Assembly (NCBI GenBank): GCA_964441945.1
Contig: CAYTWB010000002.1
Location: 62,001 to 126,000 of the forward strand
DNA from: JADGQM01 sp964441945
GTDB taxonomy: Bacteria; Desulfobacterota; Syntrophobacteria; Syntrophobacterales; Syntrophobacteraceae
Length of the DNA: 64,000 nucleotides
Reading direction: 5' to 3'
Below are positions 1 through 7,792 of the stretch, one piece after another (within the stretch, counting starts at the first letter, position 1; every line of letters begins with the position of its first letter). The notes beneath the pieces were generated by a model, which saw nothing but the letters and a program-made list of their open reading frames with translations, had not been told where the DNA came from and did no database searches. A program made the translations under genes and the position numbers.

Positions 1-1362
1 GTGCTCATGATCAAAGACGAGGTATGGGAGCGCCTGCGATCCATTCCCGGCCCGTTGTGGCGAAGGATTTTCGACTATCGCAGAATGCTTAACCTGCCGG
101 CAATCAAGGGGATCTATCGCTACCATGAACTCATTGGCTCGGTCATTCCCCTGGAAACCGTCATCTACCTCGGGGAGGGTCACACCCCGGTTGTGGCCGC
201 GAATGAAAACCTTGCCCGCTGGGCCGGCATACCGTTTTATTTCAAGAACGACGGTCAAAACCCCAGCGCATCCTTCAAAGACCGTGGTATGGCGAGTGCC
301 TTCAGCTATCTCAACACCCTGATCAAGAACCACGGCCTCTCGGATGTTCTGGCGATTTGTGCTTCAACGGGGGATACTTCCGCTGCAGCGGCGCTGTATG
401 CTTCCTATCTGCCCGGAGGGGTGAAGTCGGCCGTGCTTCTGCCTCACGGCAAAGTCACTCCGCAACAACTGGGGCAGCCCCTTGGCAGCGGGGCCAAGGT
501 GATAGAGATTCCCGGTGTATTCGATGATTGTATGAAGGTTGTGGAATACCTTTCGGAAAACTTTGTCGTGGCGTTGATGAATTCGAAGAACGCATGGCGC
601 ATCCTGGGGCAGGAATCGTACAGCTACGAAATTGCTCAGGCATTTGATTTCGATGTGAGCGACCTTGTTGTGGTGTTGCCGATCGGGAATGCCGGAAACA
701 TAACGGCCGTTATCCAGGGCTTCTTGAAGCTTCATGACCTGGGAATCATCACAGCACTGCCGATGATCATCGGAGTTCAGTCCGAGCACGCGAATCCGGT
801 TTTTCTTTACTATCTTGAACCCTTGACGCGGCTTCGGCAATTTCGTCCGGTGCTCGTGCGGCCGAGTGTGGCCCAGGCGGCGATGATCGGAAACCCGGTT
901 TCCATGCCGCGGGTCATTCACCTGGTAGAGCAATATCGCGAGCTGGCTGGAGCGGATGCCGTCCAGGTGGTTGAGGTGAGCGAACAGGAGATCATGGACG
1001 GCATGCTCTCGGCCAATCGCAATGGCCATATTGCCTGCACTCAGGGGGGTGAGTCCCTTGCCGGCATTCGGCGAGCCGTTCAGGAGAAAAAGGTGCCCGA
1101 AGATCGAGTGGCCGTCCTGGATGCGACGGCACACGCCCTCAAGTTTGCGACTTTTCAAGAAAAGTATTTCAGCGACAACTTCGAACCGGAATTCGAGGTT
1201 GCGCCTAGACCGGAACTCCGAAACGCCCCCCACTTGATTGTTCCCCCTGATGATGTGCCGGCACCGGGTCGAGGGGAGCAGCTTCAGGCTGAGGCGTTTC
1301 AAAGATTCGTTGCATTTGCCGCCGATGCGATAGCGGACATGCTTGAGCTGAAGCGCCACTAA
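1..1362 (+). CDS. thrC: Threonine synthase (probably 5'-truncated by the window edge)
   Basis: PLP-dependent enzyme converting O-phosphohomoserine to threonine in the cytoplasm. The PLP lysine lies in SASFKDRG (about residue 93) and the phosphate-binding glycine loop is PIGNAGN (about residue 228). The reading frame is open from the first base. The visible N-terminus (WERLRSIPGPLW) resembles an internal part of the family, whose members often begin with a cysteine-rich zinc segment, so the true start is probably left of the window. GTG at 1 or ATG at 7 would be the alternatives. The visible 453 residues include the whole catalytic core. The next gene follows after about 60 bp on the same strand. 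The lysC gene of the same amino acid family lies 32 kb away. Confidence 0.93.
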   Translation: MLMIKDEVWERLRSIPGPLWRRIFDYRRMLNLPAIKGIYRYHELIGSVIPLETVIYLGEGHTPVVAANENLARWAGIPFYFKNDGQNPSASFKDRGMASAFSYLNTLIKNHGLSDVLAICASTGDTSAAAALYASYLPGGVKSAVLLPHGKVTPQQLGQPLGSGAKVIEIPGVFDDCMKVVEYLSENFVVALMNSKNAWRILGQESYSYEIAQAFDFDVSDLVVVLPIGNAGNITAVIQGFLKLHDLGIITALPMIIGVQSEHANPVFLYYLEPLTRLRQFRPVLVRPSVAQAAMIGNPVSMPRVIHLVEQYRELAGADAVQVVEVSEQEIMDGMLSANRNGHIACTQGGESLAGIRRAVQEKKVPEDRVAVLDATAHALKFATFQEKYFSDNFEPEFEVAPRPELRNAPHLIVPPDDVPAPGRGEQLQAEAFQRFVAFAADAIADMLELKRH

Positions 1363-1421
1363 TCCCTGTGGCCCGACTGGCGCGGTTCGTTCTATCTTGG
1401 GAGATGACAGGAGAAGAGACA

Positions 1422-1979
1422 ATGGCCAATATCTTGCCGTACAACAATATTCATCCGAAGCTTGAAGAGGAGGTGTTCATTGCCCCGGGAGCCTGGGTCA
1501 TCGGGGATGTGGTGATCGGAAAGCGGAGCAGCGTCTGGTTCAACAGCGTGGTCCGGGGCGATGAGCACTATATCCGGATCGGCTGTGAGACCAATGTTCA
1601 GGACAGCGCTGTCCTGCACGGCACACCGGTCGACTTTCCCCTTGAAATCGGTGATCGCGTCACCATTGGTCATGGGGCGATCGTTCACGGCTGCATTGTC
1701 GAAGATGAATGTATGATCGGTATGGGCGCTATCGTCATGGACGGGGCGAAGATCGGGAAGGGGTCACTGGTTGCGGCCGGGGCCCTGGTCACTCCGGGTT
1801 TCGTGATCCCGCCGGGGTCACTGGTCATGGGCTCTCCGGGAAAGATCATCAAGACTCTCGACGAGGCGGAACAGAAACGCATGCTGCGAAGTGTCGGCAA
1901 TTATCAAATTCTCATCTCCGAATACCGCAAAGTGTTCCCATTTCCGGAAGACATAAAAGTGAAAGGCTTTCTGGGGTAG
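1422..1979 (+). CDS. Gamma-carbonic anhydrase family protein (left-handed beta-helix)
   Basis: A protein of 185 residues built of hexapeptide repeats (VIGDVVIG, RIGCETNV, TIGHGAIV, MIGMGAIV), the signature of the left-handed parallel beta-helix of the gamma-carbonic anhydrase/YrdA/PaaY group. Histidines at about 66, 84 and 89 sit where the family binds its metal between subunits of a trimer. The start is ATG 1422, because GGAGAAGAG lies just upstream; an in-frame ATG at 1368 lacks a ribosome site. Carbonic anhydrase activity is possible, but many relatives act on CoA thioesters or have no known substrate, so only the family is called. Confidence 0.88.
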   Translation: MANILPYNNIHPKLEEEVFIAPGAWVIGDVVIGKRSSVWFNSVVRGDEHYIRIGCETNVQDSAVLHGTPVDFPLEIGDRVTIGHGAIVHGCIVEDECMIGMGAIVMDGAKIGKGSLVAAGALVTPGFVIPPGSLVMGSPGKIIKTLDEAEQKRMLRSVGNYQILISEYRKVFPFPEDIKVKGFLG

Positions 1980-2059
1980 CGGTAACTCTGAAGTGACGAG
2001 GCTTGTGCCGCCCGGGGCGCTTCCACGGTAGTCTATGCTTTTTGTCGATATTTCAACGA

Positions 2060-2115
2060 AAAATGGACTTGTCCGTCTCCAAATACTTCCAAGTGTCTGA
2101 AATAAAGTCCATTTT
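2060..2115. repeat. 11-bp perfect inverted repeat upstream of the ThiF-like gene
   Basis: AAAATGGACTT (2060-2070) is matched by AAGTCCATTTT (2105-2115) with 34 bases between. The right arm lies just before a possible extended -10 (TGTGATAAT), so it could be an operator or an RNA hairpin. The string AAAAATGGACTTG also occurs near 59792, beside an inverted-repeat element, which suggests a repeat end rather than a gene-specific site. Confidence 0.5.
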
Positions 2116-2163
2116 ATGTGATAATGATATATCGGCAATTCAGAACTGAGCAGGTTGCACCAA

Positions 2164-3201
2164 ATGGATGACAACAGAGAAACGAGAATGCAGGCGAGCC
2201 GATATGCCCGGCAGGAGGTCCTTCCGGAAATCGGCAAAGAGGGCCAGCAGAGGCTTGGCGCGAGTTCGGTTTTGATTGTCGGCTGCGGTGCCCTGGGCTG
2301 TATGCAGGCAGAGCTTCTGGCACGGGCCGGGGTGGGGAGGATGCATATTGTCGACCGGGACCTTGTGGAACTGACCAACCTCCACCGCCAGATCGCCTTC
2401 ACCGAGCAGGATGCCTTTTCCAGGGCATCTAAAGCCGAAGCGGCGGCCAAACGACTTCGAAGCATCAACTCGTCGATCGTGATCAAGGCGGATGCAGTCG
2501 ATGTGACCCCTCGCAATGTCGAATCACTCATCCAGGATGTGGATGCAGTGGTGGACGCTACGGACAATTTCGAGACGCGCTATCTTCTCAATGATGCCTG
2601 CATAAAGCACGAAAAACCCTGGGTTTATGGCGGGGTGATCGGAACGGAAGGGGTTACCCTGTTGGTCCTGCCGGGCAAAGGGCCTTGCCTGAGGTGCCTG
2701 ATGCCGGTTCCACCCGAGCCCGGGAGTTTCCCCACTTGTGACACGAGCGGGGTGCTGAATGCCACCGCTGCGATCATCGCATCATGGCAGGCCACGGCCG
2801 TTCTCCGGCTCCTGGTGGGTTCGCCTCCGCCCGAACAGCGCCTGGTTTCCATCAATCCCTGGGACGGCACATTCAACTCATTCAAAGTGGAAAAAGCGGA
2901 GGGCTGTTCCTGCTGCGGTTTGAGGGGTTTTGAGTTTCTGAAGGCCCAAAGGACTACGTGGACGACCGTTCTTTGTGGTCGCAATTCGGTGCAGGTGACG
3001 CCGCCGGCGGCCTCACTGGATCTGAAAGCGCTCAGCGCGCGGTTGGAACAGGCGGGGCGAGTTGTGCAAAGCGGCCTGGTGCTGCGTTTTCAAACCGATG
3101 ATGCGGAAATGGTCGTTTTCGCGGATGGCAGGGCCATCGTCATGGGTACAACCGACGAAACAAAAGCGAGAAGCCTTTATGCCCGGTATCTGGGCCCCTG
3201 A
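2164..3201 (+). CDS. ThiF/MoeB/HesA family adenylyltransferase (E1-like)
   Basis: An E1-like enzyme that would adenylate the C-terminal glycine of a ubiquitin-like sulfur carrier such as ThiS or MoaD. Visible features are the nucleotide loop GCGALGC, the following DRDLVELTNLHRQ segment, DATDNFETRYLLNDAC, a candidate catalytic cysteine in TCDTSGVL, and zinc cysteines CLRC and CSCC. About 85 C-terminal residues extend beyond the core and contain no rhodanese domain. At 345 residues it is longer than minimal ThiF. ATG 2164 is chosen for its GAGCAGG site; TTG 2155 and ATG 2188 are alternatives. The thi operon at 17.8-20.6 kb lacks thiF, so this could be the ThiS-activating enzyme (inference); MoaD activation is equally possible. 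Confidence 0.85.
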   Translation: MDDNRETRMQASRYARQEVLPEIGKEGQQRLGASSVLIVGCGALGCMQAELLARAGVGRMHIVDRDLVELTNLHRQIAFTEQDAFSRASKAEAAAKRLRSINSSIVIKADAVDVTPRNVESLIQDVDAVVDATDNFETRYLLNDACIKHEKPWVYGGVIGTEGVTLLVLPGKGPCLRCLMPVPPEPGSFPTCDTSGVLNATAAIIASWQATAVLRLLVGSPPPEQRLVSINPWDGTFNSFKVEKAEGCSCCGLRGFEFLKAQRTTWTTVLCGRNSVQVTPPAASLDLKALSARLEQAGRVVQSGLVLRFQTDDAEMVVFADGRAIVMGTTDETKARSLYARYLGP

Positions 3202-3419
3202 CCTGCCGGCGGATGGAAGCGTAGTGCCGCCGGGCAGGGTCTTGTCGGCATTCAGGATGGTCCGCCGGAGGATAGGGTCAAACGACCGTCCTTCCGGCGG
3301 AATCAGCCGGTAGCACCAATGCGTCGAGGCTACGGATTCCTGCCGATGCAAGGGAAAGAGCAGGATCAGCGGAGGACCCTTCGCCGTGACGGACAACAAG
3401 AGCCTCGAATGCAGTCTTT

Positions 3420-4274
3420 TCATGGCGATCCTTCTCCGAAACCACTGGCGATGAATTCCCTTGTCACCTTCTCCTCCGGTTGCTCAAAAACGACCCTGGC
3501 AGGACCATGCTCAATCACTTCCCCGAAATAGAGAAAGATAACATAGTCGGCCAGTCGCATCGCCTGTTGAAGAGAGTGAGTCACCAGGATGATCGAGAAG
3601 TTCTGCTTGAGGCGCTGAAACTGCTCCTCGATGAGTCGAGCTGAAGTGGGATCGAGCGCCGATGTGGGTTCATCAGCAAGAATCACGTCCGGTCCGACGG
3701 CGATGGCTCTCGCCAGGGCCAGCCGCTGCTGCTGGCCGACGGAGAGACGATTTGCCGGATGATGCAGTCGATCCTTGACTTCACCCCACAGACCAGCCAG
3801 GCGGAGATAGTACTCAACAAAGTGGTCATACTTGCCGTTCTTGTTTTTGTTCGAGTTGAACGGCGCCGATCCATTCTCGGGCAGGGGACAGTGTTTCTGA
3901 ACCTCGGCCAGCTGAGACTGGATCGCGCTGCTGTCGGTCCGATGGATCCTGGGCCCATAAGTGACATTGTTGTAGATGGACATGGGAAGGGGATAGGGTT
4001 TTTGTGACAGGAACCCGATCTTCTTCCTGAGAGAAAGCAGGTCCGCTTTCGAGTCATAGATGTCCACATTGTCTATGAGCACTTTCCCTCGAACGGTTAT
4101 CTCATCATTCAGTTCGATCAGCCGGTTGATGCTCTTAAGCAGGGTTGTCTTTCCACAGCCCGATGGGCCTATGATCGCCGTAGTCCCTCCGTCAGGAATA
4201 TCCACCGTAATATTCTTGAGAGCATGATGGCTACCGTATTCGACATTAAGATTCCTGATACTGATGTGGGTCAT
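3420..4274 (-). CDS. pstB: PstB-type ABC transporter ATP-binding protein (variant)
   Basis: ATPase subunit that would power oxyanion (classically phosphate) uptake at the inner membrane. Walker A is GPSGCGKTT (about residues 37-45) and Walker B is VILADEPTSALD. The family signature LSGGQQQR reads LSVGQQQR here. An insert of roughly 30 residues rich in Asn and Lys lies between the Q-loop and the signature, so 284 residues is long for PstB (about 250-260). The start has a GAGGTGA site, and pstA ends 7 bp upstream. It is the last gene of a pstS-C-A-B order; phoU, which usually follows, is not present. Confidence 0.88.
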   Translation of the reverse strand: MTHISIRNLNVEYGSHHALKNITVDIPDGGTTAIIGPSGCGKTTLLKSINRLIELNDEITVRGKVLIDNVDIYDSKADLLSLRKKIGFLSQKPYPLPMSIYNNVTYGPRIHRTDSSAIQSQLAEVQKHCPLPENGSAPFNSNKNKNGKYDHFVEYYLRLAGLWGEVKDRLHHPANRLSVGQQQRLALARAIAVGPDVILADEPTSALDPTSARLIEEQFQRLKQNFSIILVTHSLQQAMRLADYVIFLYFGEVIEHGPARVVFEQPEEKVTREFIASGFGEGSP

Positions 4275-4281
4275 GGCCGAT

Positions 4282-5130
4282 TCACCTCACAATATGCTTG
4301 CTAAGTCCCCTGGCCAGCCACCTGGATATCAGGCTGACCAAAAGGACAATCACCAGTAAAACCACCGCAGCGGCATATGCCCGCTCTTGAACCTCGACAA
4401 AGGGGGTCGCCAGTTGAAAGAAAATGGCCAGGGGAAGAGACGCCACCGGATCGGAAAGGGAGGTTGGCAAACGGTCGGTGTAGCCGGCTGTGAAAAGAAC
4501 AGAGGCGGCGTCGCCGATACCCCGGCCGAAAGCGAGGAGTACTGCGGTGAAAATCCCCGGAAGTGCCTGTTTCAGCACTACTCTAATTGTTGTTTCCAAA
4601 CGAGTTGCTCCCAGCGCAAATGATACCTCCTTGAGCTCTCTTGGGACCATGCTGATGACTTCCTCCATCGGTCTTGTCATAATTGGAAGAACGAGGAGGG
4701 TGAGAGCGATGATCCCGCCAAGCAAAGAAACGCGCACCCCGAAATAAAGCATGATCACAAACCCAAATGCGCCGTAGACTATGGACGGTATTCCCCACAG
4801 CACATCGAGACCCAGCCTGATGAAGCGGGTAAAGGTCGGCCCGGAATACTCTCGCTGCAGGGCCAGGGCAATCGGAAGACTCAGGACGAAGGCTAGAAGC
4901 GTCGACCCCAGGCCAAGGTACAGCGATCCGACAATGGCATTGAATATCCCGCCTTCTTTCCCCAAGTAATATCCACCCCTCGGAACTTGAGTCAGCATCG
5001 ACAGAGTGAGCGAGGGGGCGCCGCGATACACGATCACGGCAATGATCATGATCAGGCTCAAAATAACCGCGGCAAGAGAGCTGATCATGAGGACCTTGAA
5101 CAGGGATTCCAGCAGCTTCCTTCTATGCAT
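4282..5130 (-). CDS. pstA: PstA-type ABC transporter permease
   Basis: Inner-membrane permease of 282 residues, with an N-terminal membrane segment (VLMISSLAAVILSLIMI) and further hydrophobic helices. The ABC-permease coupling loop is ELKEVSFALGATRLET, with the EAA-like ALGA element. Start ATG 5128-5130 overlaps the end of pstC by 8 bp, which implies translational coupling; a longer frame to 5166 lies inside pstC and is discarded. With PstC it should form the translocation pore of the pst-type transporter. Confidence 0.92.
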   Translation of the reverse strand: MHRRKLLESLFKVLMISSLAAVILSLIMIIAVIVYRGAPSLTLSMLTQVPRGGYYLGKEGGIFNAIVGSLYLGLGSTLLAFVLSLPIALALQREYSGPTFTRFIRLGLDVLWGIPSIVYGAFGFVIMLYFGVRVSLLGGIIALTLLVLPIMTRPMEEVISMVPRELKEVSFALGATRLETTIRVVLKQALPGIFTAVLLAFGRGIGDAASVLFTAGYTDRLPTSLSDPVASLPLAIFFQLATPFVEVQERAYAAAVVLLVIVLLVSLISRWLARGLSKHIVR

Positions 5131-6016
5131 GTTGGCCTCCCGTCTGGAGCCTGAACAGGGCAACATGGGCTATCACATTGAAGATCCCCACGACCACAAG
5201 AAGAAACAATGCGGCCAGCATCAGGGCGGAATCATAAAGCGGGATCGACATCATTTCCCCGTAGTTGTTGGCGATAAGCGCCGGGAGCGGATATGCGGGT
5301 GAAAAGAGAGAATTCGGTACCCTCGCCACGTTCCCCACAACCATCAACACGGCCATGGTTTCTCCGAAGGCCCGTGAAAACCCGAGCACTATCGCTGCGA
5401 TAATGCCGCGCAACGCGGTTTTTAGAACCACGTGGACCGTGGTCTCCCACCTTGTTGCTCCCAGGGCCAGGGAGGTTTCCCGCAATTCCATCGGCACCGC
5501 CCTCAGGACCTCCGTTATCACAGAGATGATGATCGGAAAAACCATGATCGACAGGATAATGCCTCCGGCCAGCAGGCTGTACCCCGTTGTCGCTTTTCCC
5601 AGCCAGCTGCCCACGATCCTGACCAGAGGCACAATGACAATGACTCCCCAGAGCCCGTAGATCACAGGGGGAATTCCGGCCAGCAAATCGATGACCGGAC
5701 TGACGAACTCGCGAACGTTCCGCGGGGCATATTCAGACAGGAAAATCGCGCTTAAGAGACAGATCGGGATGGCAAACAACATGGCGATCGCTGTCACCTC
5801 AAGCGTGCTGACGATAAATGGAAACAGCCCGAACTTGCCGTTCATGGGGTTCCAGGCGGATGAAAAAAGGACCTGCGAAAGGGCCTTGTCCGCCAGGAGC
5901 GGTTTCGACTTGAGGAAAAGCCCAACCACCATGATCAGGATCAGGACACTCGACGAAACAGCCAGTAGCCTGACCACCAGTGCGGCAAATCTGTCTTTGA
6001 AATAGCGCTCCATCAT
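5123..6016 (-). CDS. pstC: PstC-type ABC transporter permease
   Basis: Inner-membrane permease of 297 residues with about six hydrophobic segments. The first is around residues 13-32, and the ABC coupling loop ELRETSLALGATRWET lies in the third quarter. It overlaps the stop codon of pstS by 4 bp upstream and the start of pstA by 8 bp downstream, so all four transporter genes are probably translated from one message. Confidence 0.92.
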   Translation of the reverse strand: MMERYFKDRFAALVVRLLAVSSSVLILIMVVGLFLKSKPLLADKALSQVLFSSAWNPMNGKFGLFPFIVSTLEVTAIAMLFAIPICLLSAIFLSEYAPRNVREFVSPVIDLLAGIPPVIYGLWGVIVIVPLVRIVGSWLGKATTGYSLLAGGIILSIMVFPIIISVITEVLRAVPMELRETSLALGATRWETTVHVVLKTALRGIIAAIVLGFSRAFGETMAVLMVVGNVARVPNSLFSPAYPLPALIANNYGEMMSIPLYDSALMLAALFLLVVVGIFNVIAHVALFRLQTGGQHA

Positions 6017-6993
6017 TTTGCCAGTTTCTCTAAAGCGTTATCAATTTGCTTGGCCGACAGCTGGATGTAGCCGGCTTCGTCGACAAACTTCTGGCCGTCG
6101 GTCAGGATCCATTTCACAAATTCCTTCGAAACACCCTTGAAGCTGTCCTTGGTCAACAAATAGAGATCGCGTGCAGGGGGTGAAGGATAGACCCCGGCCA
6201 TGATAGAATCGATGGCCTTCTTCTTCGTTTGCAGGTCCTCCTCGGGATCAATCTTGCCGTTTTCGTTGACGTCGATGGGAACCACGAACAGCCCGGCATT
6301 GGGAAGACCCGTCTTGGTGTCGAAAGCGTAGTTGAGATTGTTGTAACCGATTCCCAGAACATCCTTCCTTACGGCTTCAGCCAGTCCCGGGTCGCCGTAG
6401 ACCCCAACTCCCTTCAGGTCTTCCTGGTTCTTGTTGCCCAGATATTTTGCCCAGGTTTCTGACGCCCCACAGGCATCGGACCGGGTGTAGACCTGCACCT
6501 TGTCCTTGACGTCGCATCCGGCGATATCACCCCATGTGACTGCCTTTTCATCGATCCATAGATCGATAGAGTCCTGCTTCTTCATGCCTTTCTCAGCCAG
6601 GCCCTTTCGGAGGGCCGGATTGCCCGCGTTAATGACCGGTACGACCGCATCCTTGACCACGGGGGCAAAGAAACCACCCTTTTGAATCTCCTCCGGCTTA
6701 ATTTCCCGGGAAACCATACCGAGATCCACTAGACCAGCCAGTGCATCGGCTGCGCCCTTGCCTGCACCGCCAGCCGAAATATCGATCCTGACGCCGGGAT
6801 TGGCTTTTTCAAACTCCTCCGCCCATTTGACGACCATGGGATAGAGGGCCCAGGCGCCGGAGATCCTTATCGTACCCTTCAGTTCAGGCTTCTTTTCCGT
6901 CGCCTTGTCCTGTGCCGCCACCGGACCGGACAATGCAATCGCAGCAACCAACACAACCACCAGACTTAGACCAACCAACCGCTTCCGCTTCAT
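6013..6993 (-). CDS. pstS: PstS-like periplasmic oxyanion-binding protein with EF-hand-like loop
   Basis: Periplasmic binding protein of 326 residues with a signal peptide (KRKRLVGLSLVVVLVAAIAL, cleavage probably near AAQ). Start ATG 6993 has a GGAGGATTGAGGGA site; an upstream in-frame ATG at 7032 has none. The ligand loop, usually RSDGSGTT in PstS, reads RSDACGAS (171-178), so one Ser becomes Cys and one Thr becomes Ala. Residues 241-252 (DVNENGKIDPEE) fit a complete EF-hand calcium loop with acidic or amide residues at positions 1, 3, 5, 9 and 12. Phosphate is the default ligand, but these changes leave the substrate open. Confidence 0.85.
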   Translation of the reverse strand: MKRKRLVGLSLVVVLVAAIALSGPVAAQDKATEKKPELKGTIRISGAWALYPMVVKWAEEFEKANPGVRIDISAGGAGKGAADALAGLVDLGMVSREIKPEEIQKGGFFAPVVKDAVVPVINAGNPALRKGLAEKGMKKQDSIDLWIDEKAVTWGDIAGCDVKDKVQVYTRSDACGASETWAKYLGNKNQEDLKGVGVYGDPGLAEAVRKDVLGIGYNNLNYAFDTKTGLPNAGLFVVPIDVNENGKIDPEEDLQTKKKAIDSIMAGVYPSPPARDLYLLTKDSFKGVSKEFVKWILTDGQKFVDEAGYIQLSAKQIDNALEKLAK

Positions 6994-7163
6994 TTCCCTC
7001 AATCCTCCGTTCTCGATGATCTCATATTGCATAAACCGTTCCTCAAGACCCTCAAGCCTTGTGGTCCAACCTTAATGAATCAGGCTCGGGCCAATGACCG
7101 GTCCCCCCTCCAGCTGTCACCCTCTCAGCCCAAGAAAATGGCAATCACTTTGATTCTAATATG

Positions 7164-7198
7164 ATTAATCCTATAGGAATTATAGTTTTATAGTTCAA
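7164..7198 (-). promoter_or_regulatory. Candidate pstS promoter with TCCTATAGGA palindrome
   Basis: Read on the minus strand: TTGAAC (7193-7198), a 17-bp spacer, then TATAGG as a weak -10 inside the perfect palindrome TCCTATAGGA (7169-7178). The same TCCTATA string overlaps the -10 of the rrf2 gene just upstream (7650-7657), so it may be the Rrf2 operator. The call rests on motif matching only. Confidence 0.5.
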
Positions 7199-7205
7199 AA
7201 AAAAT

Positions 7206-7607
7206 TCAAGCCACATCGGCCACAGTCGTCTTCTCCATGATTTCGGCGATGTAGTCTCGCACCTCCCTCAGGACGGCAATCAGCTTCTTTTCTTTTTCAA
7301 TGGGCGTGGAGTCATAGAAATACTTGCTGGCTGAGTCCGTTGGGGCCAGTGCCCCGTCAAAAAGCCGTACGATCTCGGCCAGCGAAATCTTTTCGGGTGG
7401 TTTCGCCAGGCAAAACCCCCCTTTTTTCCCCTTCGAACTATGCAGGTACTTGGCGAGTCTGAGTGTCAGCAGGATCTGTTCCAGAAACTTCGGAGGTATC
7501 CCCTGGGCCGCCGCAATAGTCTGCACCGAAACGTATTCATCCTTCTGACTTCGCGCCAGGTAAACCAAAGCCAGCAGAGCATATTCACTACGGCACGTCA
7601 GCCTCAT
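7206..7607 (-). CDS. Rrf2 family transcriptional regulator without cluster cysteines
   Basis: A winged-helix DNA-binding protein of 133 residues: MRLTCRSEYALLALVYLA at the N-terminus, recognition region GIPPKFLEQILLTLR, and wing GKKGGFCLAKPP are all typical of Rrf2. The three cysteines that carry the iron-sulfur cluster in IscR-like members are absent from the region after LAPTDS, so it resembles the cluster-free CymR-like branch. The start has a GGGGAGAAGAGG site. It lies 210 bp upstream of pstS on the same strand and shares a promoter motif with it, suggesting that it regulates itself and the transporter. Confidence 0.9.
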   Translation of the reverse strand: MRLTCRSEYALLALVYLARSQKDEYVSVQTIAAAQGIPPKFLEQILLTLRLAKYLHSSKGKKGGFCLAKPPEKISLAEIVRLFDGALAPTDSASKYFYDSTPIEKEKKLIAVLREVRDYIAEIMEKTTVADVA

Positions 7608-7648
7608 CCTCTTCTCCCCAACCCTGATCTTAATAAAACATGACTTCT

Positions 7649-7677
7649 ATTATAGGATAAAGAGTGAGATCGGTCAA
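7649..7677 (-). promoter_or_regulatory. Sigma-70 promoter of rrf2
   Basis: On the minus strand TTGACC (7672-7677), exactly 17 bp, then a perfect TATAAT (7649-7654). TCCTATA overlaps the -10 and repeats the motif found at the pstS promoter, which suggests autoregulation. Confidence 0.75.
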
Positions 7678-7712
7678 GCTCGGAGGGGCCCTGCTGAATC
7701 CCTACTTTTTTC

Positions 7713-7750
7713 TTTACAATACGACGTAGTCTTATATATTCCGACGTCGG
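7713..7750 (+). promoter_or_regulatory. tetR promoter with two palindromic operator candidates
   Basis: TTTACA (7713-7718), a 16-bp spacer, then TATATT (7735-7740). The palindrome TACGACGTA (7720-7728) lies in the spacer and CCGACGTCGG (7741-7750) directly follows the -10. The shared CGACGT cores are 20 bp apart, about two helical turns, so two TetR dimers could bind side by side. Confidence 0.65.
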
Positions 7751-7792
7751 ATTCATATTTTGGAAGAATATTGCAGTTGCGGAGGTGGAAGG

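Noticed and set aside
364..1422. Minus-strand frame of 352 codons over threonine synthase
   Set aside because: Shadow of the PLP enzyme on the plus strand.
3013..3423. Minus-strand frame of 136 codons starting with an ATGA overlap at the pstB stop
   Set aside because: The overlap looked like a coupled gene in the phoU position, but the frame runs through the end of the ThiF-like gene and the product resembles nothing, so it is probably a shadow.
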